64,000 bases of DNA, from contig JBAVAR010000054.1 of NCBI GenBank assembly GCA_049585815.1, positions 62,001 to 126,000 on the forward strand, read 5' to 3'. A program made the translations under genes and the position numbers. Origin of the DNA: DATLSM01 sp049585815 (GTDB taxonomy: Bacteria > Actinomycetota > Thermoleophilia > Solirubrobacterales > 70-9). Shown one piece after another: positions 52,277 to 61,108 of the stretch (the stretch's first letter is position 1; each line of letters starts with the position of its first letter). Below the pieces are notes generated by a model. That model worked only from the letters and a program-made list of their open reading frames with translations. It was not told the origin of the DNA and ran no database searches.

Positions 52277-52879
52277 TTAGTCCAGGCTGCGGCGGCCGGC
52301 CAGCGCCTTGCCGATGGTCACCTCGTCGGCATGCTCCAGGTCGGCCCCGACCGGGAGGCCGCTGGCGAGGCGGGTAACGGCGACCCTGCCCCGCAACTGC
52401 TCGGCGATGTGCAATGCGGTTGCTTCACCGGTGGTGGTCGGGTTGGTGGCGAGGACCACCTCGCTCACCCCGCCCGCCTCCACCCGCCGCAACAGCTCCG
52501 CGATCTTCAAGTCCTCGGGGTCGACGCCGTCGATCGGCGAGAGGGCGCCGCCGAGCACGTGGTAGAGGCCGCGGTACTCGTGGGTGCGCTCGATTGGGAT
52601 TACATCGGCCGGCTCCTCGACCACGCAGATCGTCGTGGTATCGCGGGTGGAGTCGGCGCAAATTCGACACAGCGGCCCCTCGGCGAGATTGAAGCACCTC
52701 TCACAGAGGCCGACCCTCTCCTTGACCTCACGGATTGCGTCTGAGAGCGCCTCCGCCTCACCGTCGGGCGCACGCAGGATGTGAAAGGCAAGCCGCTGCG
52801 CGGTGCGCTGCCCGATCCCCGGCAGCCGCGCCAGCTCAGCGACGAGCCGCGCCAGCGGCGCAGGGCCTTCGGCGCTCAC
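52277..52879 (-). CDS. recR: Recombination protein RecR
   Basis: The 200-aa protein has the N-terminal HhH segment (LARLPGIGQRTAQRLAFHIL), a C4 zinc finger (CERCFNLAEGPLCRIC), a Toprim domain (CVVEEPADVIPIERTHEYRG, YHVLGGALSPIDGV) and the C-terminal Walker-B-like TRLASGLPVGADLEHADEVT. It acts in RecF-pathway gap repair with RecO. It sits in the conserved dnaX-ybaB-recR order. Confidence 0.97.
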   Translation of the reverse strand: MSAEGPAPLARLVAELARLPGIGQRTAQRLAFHILRAPDGEAEALSDAIREVKERVGLCERCFNLAEGPLCRICADSTRDTTTICVVEEPADVIPIERTHEYRGLYHVLGGALSPIDGVDPEDLKIAELLRRVEAGGVSEVVLATNPTTTGEATALHIAEQLRGRVAVTRLASGLPVGADLEHADEVTIGKALAGRRSLD

Positions 52880-52945
52880 CCTGGCCGATCCTCGCCGATG
52901 CTCCAGCCCCAGAACCGCAGATATGAATGCGCCCTCCGCACCGAC

Positions 52946-53272
52946 TCAGAGCCCTGGCAGGCCGCCGGTAATGCCGCCCATCCTCGCCGATGCCAGCTCC
53001 TGGGCTGCGCGCAACGCCTCGTTTACCGCTGCCTGCACCATCTCCGCCAGCAGCTCGGCCTCCTCCGGGTCGATCGCCTCCGGGTCGATTGAGATCTCGC
53101 GCAGATTGAGGTCGCCGCCCATCTTCACCTTGACCATGCCGCCCCCAGCGCTCGCCTCGACCACCTCATCTTTAAGCGCCTCCTGCGCCTGCAGCATCTC
53201 GTTCTGCATCTGTTGCGCCTGCTTCATCAGGGCGTTCACGTCAAAGCCCCCCGGCCCACCACCGCGTGCCAC
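52946..53272 (-). CDS. YbaB/EbfC nucleoid-associated protein
   Basis: The 108-aa protein has the family pattern NALMKQAQQMQNEMLQAQEA, then GGMVKVKMGGDLNLREISID and EELLAEMVQAAVNEAL. It binds DNA as a dimer with no known sequence specificity in most species. GTG 53272 begins directly after the dnaX TAG stop, so translation is coupled. 66 bp separate it from recR. Confidence 0.95.
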   Translation of the reverse strand: MARGGGPGGFDVNALMKQAQQMQNEMLQAQEALKDEVVEASAGGGMVKVKMGGDLNLREISIDPEAIDPEEAELLAEMVQAAVNEALRAAQELASARMGGITGGLPGL

Positions 53273-54898
53273 CTAACCGACCTCCTCCGCGTCGAACTCG
53301 CTCTTCAACCTCTCCACCAGCTCCTCCTCATCGAGCTCCGCCTCACCGGCCGTCCCCTCCGCGCCAACCTCACCGTCCACCACCACATAGACGGGTCGCA
53401 ACCGCTCACCGGCAACAGCCTCCAGCGCCGCGGCCACGAGGTCGCGCTTGTCCGGCGCCTCCGCCTTGCGCTTATTGAAGGTCGCGCTTGGCGAAAATCC
53501 CACCGTAAGCGTCGAGTCCTCCCGGTCCACATCCACCGGCCGCGCTCCCTCAAACAGCGCCGCAAGCGCCGGCGCACTCGACTGTCGTAGCTGATCCAGC
53601 ACCGCGGGCCAAAGGCGAATGATCCGCTCCAGATCGACGGGTTCAATGCCTTCACTCAGCGGTTCGGCCCCAGGCTCTGCGGCTAGCTCAGCTTCATCTG
53701 CGGCTGGCTCAGCTTCAACCTTGATCACCCTCGCTCCGGCGGAGCTCCTCCTCTCCTGCTCCAGTTTCTCGATCCTCCTCAGCAGCCCCTCGGTCGACGG
53801 GTCCAGGTCGGGGCGAGCCGCCTTTAGCAACGCGATCTCGACCGCCATCCGAGCGTCGTCGCCCTCGCGAACCGCGGTGAGGGCGCTCGCCAACTCATCG
53901 ATCGTGCGCAAAAGGTTGGCCGCACCGATCGCACCTGCCTGCGCTGTGAGGCGATCGGTGTCGGTGGCGGTGACGACGAAAGTCTCGGGCACCTCACCGA
54001 CCGTCTGGGTGACGAGGAGGTGGCGGAGATGGGTGAGCAGATCACGAGCGAATTGCGCCGGGTCACGACCGGAGCCGGCCATCCGCTCGACGCTGAGCAG
54101 GACCCCCTTCGGGTCCTCGGCCGCCACCGCATCGACCGCCTCAAAGAGCAGATCGGCGTCGGTCGCCCCGAGGAGCTCCAGCACCTGCTCGAGCCCGACG
54201 CGATTGCCGCCGAAGGCAACCAGCTGGTCAAGGGTGCTGAGCGCGTCGCGAAAGCTGCCGGACGCCGATCGGGCGATCATCGTGATCGCCCCGCCCTCCA
54301 GCTCGAACCCCTCGGCCTCGGCAACCCGGCCCAGTACCTCGGAGATCTGCTCCAGCGAGGGCCGCTGGAAGTCAAAGCGCTGGCAGCGATCGGCAATTGT
54401 CGGCATCACCTTATGGGCCTCTGTGGTGGCGAGCACGAAAACGGTATTAGGCGGCGGCTCCTCCAGGGTCTTGAGGAATGCATTCCAGGCCTCTTTGGTC
54501 AACATATGGGCCTCGTCGAGGATGTAGACCTTCCAACGGCCGGCGGCCGGGGCATAGGCGACCCTCTCGCGCAGGTCACGGATGTCATCGACCGAGCGGT
54601 TGGAAGCGGCGTCCATCTCGATCACATCGACCGAGGTGCCGGCGGCGATCGTCACGCATGACTCGCATTCCCCGCACGGTGCTGTGGTGGGTCCACCCCG
54701 CTCGCAGTTGAGCGAGCGGGCGAGAATCTTCGCCATCGAGGTCTTACCCGTCCCCCGCGAGCCGACAAACAGGTAGGCATGGTGGACCCTCCCCTGATCG
54801 ACCGCATTGCGCAGGGTGAGGACGACGTGTCGCTGGCCGACGACCTCGTCAAAGGAACCTGGGCGATGGCGTCGGTAGAGGGAGGTGGACTCGGTCAT
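53273..54898 (-). CDS. dnaX: DNA polymerase III subunit gamma/tau
   Basis: The 541-aa protein has LYRRHRPGSFDEVVGQRHVV, Walker A YLFVGSRGTGKTSMAKILA, the zinc-binding CGECESC after CERGGPTTAPC, Walker B VYILDEAHMLTKEAWNAFLK, sensor 1 NTVFVLATTEAHKVMPTIAD and the C-terminal tau region with Glu/Ala-rich linker. It is the clamp-loader motor. ATG 54898 is preferred over the upstream frame to 55165, which overlaps the divergent glycosyltransferase. No A-AAA-AAG slippery site was seen, so a separate gamma product is not indicated. Confidence 0.97.
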   Translation of the reverse strand: MTESTSLYRRHRPGSFDEVVGQRHVVLTLRNAVDQGRVHHAYLFVGSRGTGKTSMAKILARSLNCERGGPTTAPCGECESCVTIAAGTSVDVIEMDAASNRSVDDIRDLRERVAYAPAAGRWKVYILDEAHMLTKEAWNAFLKTLEEPPPNTVFVLATTEAHKVMPTIADRCQRFDFQRPSLEQISEVLGRVAEAEGFELEGGAITMIARSASGSFRDALSTLDQLVAFGGNRVGLEQVLELLGATDADLLFEAVDAVAAEDPKGVLLSVERMAGSGRDPAQFARDLLTHLRHLLVTQTVGEVPETFVVTATDTDRLTAQAGAIGAANLLRTIDELASALTAVREGDDARMAVEIALLKAARPDLDPSTEGLLRRIEKLEQERRSSAGARVIKVEAEPAADEAELAAEPGAEPLSEGIEPVDLERIIRLWPAVLDQLRQSSAPALAALFEGARPVDVDREDSTLTVGFSPSATFNKRKAEAPDKRDLVAAALEAVAGERLRPVYVVVDGEVGAEGTAGEAELDEEELVERLKSEFDAEEVG

Positions 54899-54979
54899 CT
54901 GGGACTCGGGCCAGTGTATCTGCGTGCCAAGCTCTTCCCGACCGGGTCCAGATCGGGCCAGCATCTGTACCTTGCGCCG

Positions 54980-56509
54980 GTGCCATCGAGGGTCCGAAGC
55001 TGGTTGACGCCGGCCGCCTGGGTCGCCGTGGTGACGGCGGCGCTGCTCGCCGTCTTCCCTGTCGGCTTCCCCAACTACGACACGATCTACGCCCTGCTGT
55101 GGGGGAAGGAACTGGCGCACGGGATGAGCCCCGACTACGGCTCGGCCCTGCCGCCAACCCCACACCCGCTCGCCGATCTGCTCGGCCTGGTGACGACTCC
55201 AGTCGGCAACGCCGGCTCAATAGCGGTGACGATGGTGGTTGCCTACGCATCGCTGGGGCTGATCGCCTATCTGGTCTACCGACTGGGAACGCTCTGGTTT
55301 GATCGCTGGATCGGCCTCGTCGCGGCGGCGATCGTCCTCACCAGGGCGCCCTTCCTCTCCAACGGCCTGCGTGCCTACGTTGACCTCCCCTACATCGCCC
55401 TCTGCCTGGGCGCGTTGACGATTGAGACCAAGCGCCGCCGAGCGGGTTGGCCAGTCCTTGCCCTCCTGGCGCCGGCAGGCCTGCTCCGCCCCGAGGCCTG
55501 GCTTTTCTCATTTGCCTACTGGGCCTACCTCGCCTTCGACGTCAAGCGCACCTCACGACGTCCTGCGGCGTCCACAGACCTAGGGGTGGGCCAAACAGAA
55601 GGGAGACCGATCGGCGCGATAGCGGGTTGGACTCTGCTGTGGCGGGGGGAGCGCACGACTGGGGAGCTTGTTCGGTTGGCGGCGCTGGCGCTCGCCGGCC
55701 CACTTGCCTGGGTCCTCTTTGACTGGGGCACGACGGGCAACCCGCTCTACTCGCTGACCGGCACACAGAAGACCGTGGAAACGCTCAAGCGCCAGACCGG
55801 GCCGGTCGATCTCATCCTCTACGGCCCCCGGCGGCTCGGCGAAATCCTCCAGTGGCCCGGGATGGTCGGCGCCCTCGGTGGTGTGATTCTCGGTTTTGCC
55901 TTCCTGCGGCGCAGATCGGCCCTCGGAATTGCGGCGGCGCTGCTCTCCCTCGGTGCCTTCGCGGTCTTGGCCTGCGCCGGCCTGGCGATCATCTCCCGCT
56001 ACACGATGCTCGCCTCGGCGGTGCTCGCAATCTTCGTCGCCCTGGCGCTACTCGGCTGGCGCCTGCTTGAGCCCGGTCATCCGTGGCGGGGGCGCTGGCA
56101 GCTCTTCGCCGGGGTCGTGCTGCTGATGTTCGCTCTCTGGCTCCCCAACCAGTGGAGCCTTGACTCGACCGTCAACCGAGATCTCACCAACCAGGGTCAG
56201 ATCGAGGGCGACCTCACCCATCTGGTCGAAGCTGGGGCATTCCGCCACCTGTGTGGGCCGATCGTTGTGCCGAACCACCGCGCCGTGCCCCGCCTCGCCT
56301 TCGGCCTCGACATCAGGCCAACCCGGATCATCAGCGCCACCGAGCAGGGCATCCCCCGCCACGGTTACTTCGTCGATCCAGTCAGCTCCTTCGTCATCCA
56401 CAACTTCATTCTCGATCCCAACGATCCAACCCGCTTCAAACTGAGCGTCCCACCAGGCTTTCACTTCGTCACGCGGAACCGCTCGTGGAAGGTTTACCGG
56501 CGCTGCTGA
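54980..56509 (+). CDS. Polytopic membrane glycosyltransferase-like protein
   Basis: A ~509-aa protein with about ten helices. The first periplasmic loop reads FPNYDTIYALLWGKELAHGM with the Asp seen in GT-C enzymes, followed by LPPTPHPLADLLGLV. The C-terminal ~110 residues form a soluble domain (HLCGPIVVPNHRAVPRLAFG). It probably transfers a sugar from a polyprenyl carrier, but no substrate is known. The frame opens at 54779 inside dnaX (other strand); the GTG at 54980 just before the first helix is preferred, GTG 54914 is an alternative. It is divergent from dnaX. Confidence 0.7.
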   Translation: MPSRVRSWLTPAAWVAVVTAALLAVFPVGFPNYDTIYALLWGKELAHGMSPDYGSALPPTPHPLADLLGLVTTPVGNAGSIAVTMVVAYASLGLIAYLVYRLGTLWFDRWIGLVAAAIVLTRAPFLSNGLRAYVDLPYIALCLGALTIETKRRRAGWPVLALLAPAGLLRPEAWLFSFAYWAYLAFDVKRTSRRPAASTDLGVGQTEGRPIGAIAGWTLLWRGERTTGELVRLAALALAGPLAWVLFDWGTTGNPLYSLTGTQKTVETLKRQTGPVDLILYGPRRLGEILQWPGMVGALGGVILGFAFLRRRSALGIAAALLSLGAFAVLACAGLAIISRYTMLASAVLAIFVALALLGWRLLEPGHPWRGRWQLFAGVVLLMFALWLPNQWSLDSTVNRDLTNQGQIEGDLTHLVEAGAFRHLCGPIVVPNHRAVPRLAFGLDIRPTRIISATEQGIPRHGYFVDPVSSFVIHNFILDPNDPTRFKLSVPPGFHFVTRNRSWKVYRRC

Positions 56510-56531
56510 TCCATCGATCGCGCCGGGCCTT

Positions 56532-56967
56532 GGTCTACTCCAGGCCGCCCGGCGAGCGGTCTATGGCTGCTTCCCACTGCTGATTACGATGGCCTTTGGT
56601 CTCTCACCGGCACCAGGCATGGTGCCGGTGCCCCTGTTCTGCTTCATCACCGCGCTCGGTTTCGCCGGATTCGGGATAACGATGGCTAGAACCGTCGCCA
56701 AGATCGACCAGTTCAGCTACGTGACGGCTCTCCGCGTCACCCCCTCTTCCTAATCGCCGGCACCTTCTTCCCGATCTCGGGATTACCGCGGGGCGTGCAG
56801 TTGGTGGCGGAGGTGAACCCGCTCCACCAGCTGGTTGAACTGGTCCGCGGCGGAGCCTTCGGTTTCCAAACCACCGACCTGGGACGGTTCGCCTACCTGG
56901 TCGGGCTCTGGCCCTCCTCCTCTGGCGCATAGCCGTCAGCCGCATGTCCGCGCGGCTGATCGACTAG
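56532..56967 (+). pseudogene. Remnant of ABC-2 type (NodJ/DrrB-like) permease
   Basis: Three frames joined by two frameshifts give a coherent C-terminal half of an ABC-2 permease: LLQAARRAVYGCFPLLITMA and FGLSPAP...VPLFCFITALGFAGFGITMA, then FLIAGTFFPISGLPRGVQLV and NPLHQLVELVRGGAFG, then LLLWRIAVSRMSARLID ending in a stop at 56965-56967. TFFPIS and NPLHQLVELVRG are family hallmarks. The N-terminal half and partner ATPase are missing. Hence a decayed exporter gene, not functional. Confidence 0.72.
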
Positions 56968-57034
56968 GAAAGAAGTGGACCGTGCACCCGCCTTCGAAGC
57001 GAGGTCCCCGGGCGTGCCCGTCGCGTTTGGCTCA

Positions 57035-57130
57035 GGCCGGGCTCACCTGCGGCACCCGCGGCATCCGCTTAAGGCTGCTTCCTTCCGGACCTGACCTGGT
57101 TCGCGTGCCCACGTCGCGCAGGACCCGGCC
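57035..57130 (-). ncRNA. ffs: Signal recognition particle RNA, small bacterial type
   Basis: On the minus strand the universal core CAGGTCAGGTCCGGAAGGA followed by AGCAGC forms the SRP domain IV loop that binds Ffh. The flanks pair: GGCCGGG (57130-57124) with CCCGGCC (57041-57035) and CTGCG with CGCAG inside. The ~96-nt size is the 4.5S-like form without an Alu domain. It lies upstream of dnaX on the same strand, a common genomic position. Ends are estimated from pairing. Confidence 0.93.
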
Positions 57131-57604
57131 GTCAACGCCGCCCGCGGCGTACTGACCCCGAAGGCCAGCCCCTCAGAACGGGATTTCGGCCCCGCTAGAG
57201 CGGATTGCGGGTTACAGGGCACCGCTGATTCCCCGCCTAGCACGGTCCGCGACGGATCCTACCTTGCTCCGACAGGATCGAGCGGCAAACCATGATCGAC
57301 GCCGATACATTCTCCTTTTTGCGATCGCCACGGTTGCAGCGCTGGCGGCCATCACGGTCGCCGTCCTGCCCGGCCGATTCGCCCCGCCCGTGGTGGTGTT
57401 GGAGCTTCTCCTCAGGATCGATGAGGCCACATGCGACACTCGACCGCTGCCGGCCTGGTCGGCGCCCCGATTCTTTCGACCCTAGTCTTCCCGTTCGTCC
57501 CCTTGCGCTGAAAAAGCGCGCTGGCGCCGAGAGCATGGAGGGCACCCCAGAGAGGCAGGCGCCCCTGCTCTCGCCTGAAACGCGAGCCTATGATTGGGCA
57601 CACC
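57131..57604. other. Intergenic stretch between SRP RNA and tRNA-Val
   Basis: About 470 bp. The SRP RNA promoter is expected here. A short plus-strand frame from TTG 57264 has one hydrophobic stretch (YILLFAIATVAALAAITVAV) but no ribosome site; it could be a gene fragment. Nothing else is supportable. Confidence 0.4.
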
Positions 57605-57676
57605 GGGCCCGTAGCTCAGTGGGAGAGCGCTCGCTTCACACGCGAGAGGTCGCTGGTTCGAAACCAGCCGGGCCCA
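57605..57676 (+). tRNA. tRNA-Val(CAC)
   Basis: The cloverleaf is perfect over 72 nt: acceptor GGGCCCG/CGGGCCC, D-arm GCTC/GAGC, anticodon stem CTCGC/GCGAG with loop TTCACAC (anticodon CAC, reading GTG), T-arm GCTGG/CCAGC, discriminator A. No CCA is encoded. Its 3' end is 24 bp from the stop of a tyrosine integrase, so it is the likely integration site. Confidence 0.96.
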
Positions 57677-57699
57677 TCAGCCGGAAACCCGCATTACTC

Positions 57700-59040
57700 C
57701 TAGCGTTTCTGGCTCCCGTGGGAAGTGCTCGAAGGTTGCGGAACTCCCTCTTTCGGCTCCGTGGTGTCATTCCTGGTGTCAAACCGACCGCCGCGGGGAA
57801 GCGCTTCGGACTCATCAGCGAACCTCATCAGCTGCCAGACGAGGTCGCGATCGACCTGCTGGCGTTGCATCGTCTGCGCGTAGACCGCAAGGGTGAGACG
57901 GGCGTCCTTGTGACCCATCTGACCCATCACCCAGGCAGGATCGCGGCCGGCGAAGAAGCAGAGACTGGCGAAGGTACGGCGCAGGGCGTGCGGCGTGACC
58001 ACCGGAAGCAGCATCTTCCCTTTCTCGGCGCGCCGGTCGTTGGTTCGCGAGATGACCTCGCGAAGGAGGCGTTGGCGAACGTTGCTCGGGTTGAGCCGAC
58101 CGCCGGTGAGACTCGGCCACATCGGCTTCCGGGCACCAATCGGGCGCCCGAGTGAACTGGTCGCCGCAACGTGGTCACGCAGCTCCTCGGCGCAGAAGAC
58201 CGTGAGCTCGACGGTGCGCTGACCGGCCTCGGTCTTCGCTGCGGGGATCCGCCAATGATCGCCCGCCAGGTCAAACTCGCCGCGATCGGCAAGGATTGCC
58301 TCGCTGATCCGCGGCCCGCCGAGACAGAGGAGAGCGAGGAGCGCGCGGCGGCCGTAGCGCTGGTGCTCAGGCAAGCTCTGCTCCCACTCCCCAGCGATTT
58401 CGAGGAGATCAACGACCATGTCGGGCTCAAGGAAGGATCGGGGCCCCGGGGTCACCCGCATACGTCGACGCTTGCCGCGAGCCGGGTTGTGGTCGAGCAG
58501 CTTCCAGTCGACCGCGATGTCGAGTGCCTGAGCAAGACAGTCGAGGACCATGTTCACCGAGCGCGGGGAGAGCGACTGACTCTTGCCACGGCGGTTCTTC
58601 GCCTCCTGGGTCGCGAGCCAATCGCGAAGTTCATCGACCCAGCGCACATCGACGTCGGCGGTGAGGGTCTTGGGTCGAAACCTGAGCAACAGGTCGAGGC
58701 GCCAGCGATAGTCGGCCTGGGTGTTGGGGCGAATTTCATCCCGCTTGCGCTGCCACCAGCGCGAGAGCGTGACGTGGAGGGTCTCGGTCTCATCGCTCTC
58801 GGCTTCGACGGGAGTTGCCGGCGGGGCCTGTCGGGATGGCGGGATCCAGGTGCCGCGCCGTACCTGTTCCATGATCTGGTCGAGCTCGACCTTGGCGCGG
58901 TCCTCGTTCCAGCCTTCGTGATTAGTGCCGAGGGTGATCGTCCGCCGCTCTCCACGGGTTCTGATACAGAGGCGCCAAGTGGTCGTCCTACCGTCCCTCC
59001 AGGGATGCGAATCGACGTAGCCGGTGGCCTGGCGGGGCAT
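57700..59040 (-). CDS. Tyrosine site-specific integrase
   Basis: The ~446-aa integrase has an N-terminal arm-binding domain (WRLCIRTRGERRTITLGTNH), a SAM-like core-binding domain (LSRWWQRKRDEIRPNTQADY) and a catalytic domain with Arg in CLGGPRISEAILADR, the H-x-L-R box (TPHALRRTFASL), His in MGQMGHKDARLTLAVYAQ and Tyr nucleophile in that segment. It integrates the element at the tRNA-Val gene, 24 bp away. The ATG at 59040 (MPRQATGY) is preferred over the frame start at 59076. Confidence 0.92.
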   Translation of the reverse strand: MPRQATGYVDSHPWRDGRTTTWRLCIRTRGERRTITLGTNHEGWNEDRAKVELDQIMEQVRRGTWIPPSRQAPPATPVEAESDETETLHVTLSRWWQRKRDEIRPNTQADYRWRLDLLLRFRPKTLTADVDVRWVDELRDWLATQEAKNRRGKSQSLSPRSVNMVLDCLAQALDIAVDWKLLDHNPARGKRRRMRVTPGPRSFLEPDMVVDLLEIAGEWEQSLPEHQRYGRRALLALLCLGGPRISEAILADRGEFDLAGDHWRIPAAKTEAGQRTVELTVFCAEELRDHVAATSSLGRPIGARKPMWPSLTGGRLNPSNVRQRLLREVISRTNDRRAEKGKMLLPVVTPHALRRTFASLCFFAGRDPAWVMGQMGHKDARLTLAVYAQTMQRQQVDRDLVWQLMRFADESEALPRGGRFDTRNDTTEPKEGVPQPSSTSHGSQKR

Positions 59041-59078
59041 CACAGCAAAGCTAGCGCCTGGGGAGGGCGGTCGCATCG

Positions 59079-59336
59079 CTATGGCAAGGGCAGTAATTCA
59101 ACGCCTGCTGGGACGCGGCGTTCCCGGCGAGGCCGCGGTTGATCATCCGACTGCGGTGGTGCGAGTCGATGAGCCCGCTTCCAAGCCTCAAGGGACTCGG
59201 GCTCAAAGCGGAGCGGCGCGCGGCCGCCCGGTCCTGCCCTGATCGCGCCGAGTTCGCCGGCGTGGTCGCGGACCCAGTCCTCGCTCATCGCGACCTCAGC
59301 CGCCACCTCGGCAGTCGTCATCAGCGGCATCGACAA
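59079..59336 (-). CDS. Excisionase-like helix-turn-helix protein
   Basis: An 85-aa protein with an N-terminal HTH (MTTAEVAAEVAMSEDWVRDH) and a following wing (APLRFEPESLEAWKRAH). The layout matches MerR/excisionase-type domains in mobile elements. It sits directly before the integrase on the same strand, the usual xis position, and could direct excision. TTG 59336 has GGAG upstream; ATG 59330 is an alternative. Confidence 0.72.
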   Translation of the reverse strand: MSMPLMTTAEVAAEVAMSEDWVRDHAGELGAIRAGPGGRAPLRFEPESLEAWKRAHRLAPPQSDDQPRPRRERRVPAGVELLPLP

Positions 59337-59469
59337 GGTCGCTCCACCGATTTTGTCCGGGACCTGGGTTGGGGGGGTACTGACATGCCCATAAGACGTG
59401 CAGAACCGCGCAAACGGTCCTCTCGCAAAATGGGGAGTTTTCGAGCCGGGATCGTCGCCAACCCGTGCA

Positions 59470-59829
59470 TCAGATTTCCCCTCGCCGCTGCCGCCCTCGC
59501 GGCTGGCCCTTCATCGCCTCCACCGCGATCTCGTAGTCAAAGCGCCAGGGAGCCTTCGGCCCGCTGCCGATCCGCATCCCGCCGAGCAGCTCGCGGTGGC
59601 GGTAGACCCAGGGGCGCTCGACTCGCAGCCGACGGGCGAGCTCGCCGGCGCTGAGGAGCTCTGGCTGCGCTCGCTCTCCTCGCAGCAGGAGTTGGGCGAG
59701 GCGAGCGGCGACCTGCTCAACCGCCTGCGGGGTGAGGTCGACCGCGACGTGGCGGGATGCTCGGTGTGAAGCAGCCCTCCGGACCGAGGTCCCAGACACG
59801 GAACTCACAGGCGCACTCATCCTCATCAC
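59470..59829 (-). CDS. Small helix-turn-helix protein of the element
   Basis: A 119-aa protein whose second half reads LLSAGELARRLRVERPWVYR, then HRELLGGMRIGSGPKAPWRF, an HTH with wing similar to the neighbouring excisionase-like protein. The first part (VAVDLTPQAVEQVAARLAQL) is helical and may dimerise. ATG 59829 has GGAG seven bases upstream. It may control element genes or excision. It precedes the excisionase-like gene. Confidence 0.7.
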   Translation of the reverse strand: MMRMSAPVSSVSGTSVRRAASHRASRHVAVDLTPQAVEQVAARLAQLLLRGERAQPELLSAGELARRLRVERPWVYRHRELLGGMRIGSGPKAPWRFDYEIAVEAMKGQPRGRQRRGEI

Positions 59830-59869
59830 CCGACTCCGGTTCCTCTGGAAAAAGCCAAGGTGCCCGCAC

Positions 59870-60721
59870 CTACTCGTCGAATTCCTCGGCCTCCAGGTCC
59901 TCGATCCGGTGCTCGGTCCAGGGGTGGGTGCTGTCGCCGAAAGCCTTGAAGGGGGTCGGCAGGTCGCCTTCGAGCGCGTGGGTGTCGAGGAAGGCGGCGA
60001 GCGGCTCGGCCTGTCCGAGCGCCGCCGCGTAGGCGTCGGCGACCTTCTCGCGAGCGCGCCAGTAGATCGCCCACGGAGTCCTCATCAGCGCCATCGCCGC
60101 CCGCCCGCTGGCGAGGAAGGAGATCAGGCGCAATGGAAAGCCGACCGGCTCCCGCGGCGGCGTGGTCATCCTGTAGACGGCGGCGCTGACCCGCGCGTCG
60201 GAGGAGTTCAGGTGCCCGAGCTCGTGGGCGAGCACCGCCGGGAAGGAGCGGCCCTCGAGCATCCCGCGGGTTACCATCAGCGCGTCGGCGTAGGTGCAGG
60301 CGTCGGCTTCTGGATCCTCGACCACGAACCAATGCCGCGGCGCTCGCAGCTCCTGGTCGGAACGCTGCAGTTCGGCGAAGGCCGACTCGAACAGCGCCCG
60401 CTCGCGTTCTGAGGGCCGCCGTCCTCCCTGCTGCTGCTGAAACCACCAGCCGCCGAAGGGATAGATGAGCGTGGCGAGCGAGAACGCCAGCGGGAAAAAG
60501 CCGATCAGTAGCGCCAGCGCATTGAGGTTGCCTTCGCTCGCTTCGGTGCCGAAGATCAGCCCGGCGAGCCAGTTGAGAATGAGTAAGGCAAGGGCGGCGA
60601 TCAGCACACGGACCCAGGCGCAGAGCGCCGCCAGGGCAAAGGTGGCGGCGTAGAGCAAGAGCCAGCCGGGATTCAGGTCCCCGCGGCCGATCAGGTGGCT
60701 CTGTGTCCTTGGCTTCTTCAA
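59870..60721 (-). CDS. M48-family membrane metallopeptidase in the element
   Basis: The 283-aa protein has three hydrophobic N-terminal segments (WLLLYAATFALAALCAWVRV, LNALALLIGFFPLAFSLATL), then an HtpX-like catalytic domain: CTYADALMVTRGML, zinc motif FPAVLAHELGHLNSSDAR and third-ligand region AREKVADAYAAALG. The C-terminal part has a TFE-type HPWTEHRIEDLE, usual for M48. It is membrane-bound and cytosol-facing by family. TTG 60721 is the only start near. It is 36 bases after the next upstream gene. A peptidase cargo in a conjugative element is unusual. Confidence 0.85.
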   Translation of the reverse strand: MKKPRTQSHLIGRGDLNPGWLLLYAATFALAALCAWVRVLIAALALLILNWLAGLIFGTEASEGNLNALALLIGFFPLAFSLATLIYPFGGWWFQQQQGGRRPSERERALFESAFAELQRSDQELRAPRHWFVVEDPEADACTYADALMVTRGMLEGRSFPAVLAHELGHLNSSDARVSAAVYRMTTPPREPVGFPLRLISFLASGRAAMALMRTPWAIYWRAREKVADAYAAALGQAEPLAAFLDTHALEGDLPTPFKAFGDSTHPWTEHRIEDLEAEEFDE

Positions 60722-60757
60722 CAGCTGCCCGGATTGTCTTCCCCGACGCCATCGCCC

Positions 60758-61054
60758 TCAACCCTTGAGGCTCCATCGCCCGCCCTCGCTCTGAAAGCGC
60801 CCCGCCACCCGGCCGCGGTTTAAGTGGGCAGCGATGTTTCGCGGCAGCGAGGAGAGCCCGTCGGCGATCTCGATGTAGGTGGAGGCGGGGTGCTCGGCGA
60901 GGTAGTCGGCGACCTCCTCCTGGGAGATCCGCGGCGCCCTGTCACGAGCAAGCGCGGCGCGCGCGGCGATCAGCCGGCCGCGCTCGCGGTCGAGCTCCTC
61001 GATTTCGGTGTCAATCTGGGCGATCAGCCCGCGGCTTGGACGTTTTCGTGCCAT
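60758..61054 (-). CDS. Coiled-coil plus winged-helix DNA-binding protein
   Basis: A 98-aa protein: N-terminal coiled coil (LIAQIDTEIEELDRERGRLI) and a C-terminal winged helix (SQEEVADYLAEHPASTYIEI, RNIAAHLNRGRVAGRFQSEG). The architecture resembles the AT-hook/winged-helix protein at 26298 but without the basic linker. It starts at 61054, 54 bp from the divergent coupling-protein gene, so it could repress that gene. Confidence 0.7.
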   Translation of the reverse strand: MARKRPSRGLIAQIDTEIEELDRERGRLIAARAALARDRAPRISQEEVADYLAEHPASTYIEIADGLSSLPRNIAAHLNRGRVAGRFQSEGGRWSLKG

Positions 61055-61108
61055 TTCTCTCCATCCATCGCTATTTACTTTCTGCCATTCTGGCGTAAAG
61101 TCAATGCA

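Noticed and set aside
53273..54898. Programmed frameshift in dnaX
   Set aside because: No A-AAA-AAG-type slippery heptamer seen.
57264..57485. 73-aa plus-strand ORF with one hydrophobic segment
   Set aside because: TTG start without ribosome site, overlapping frames on both strands; too weak to call.
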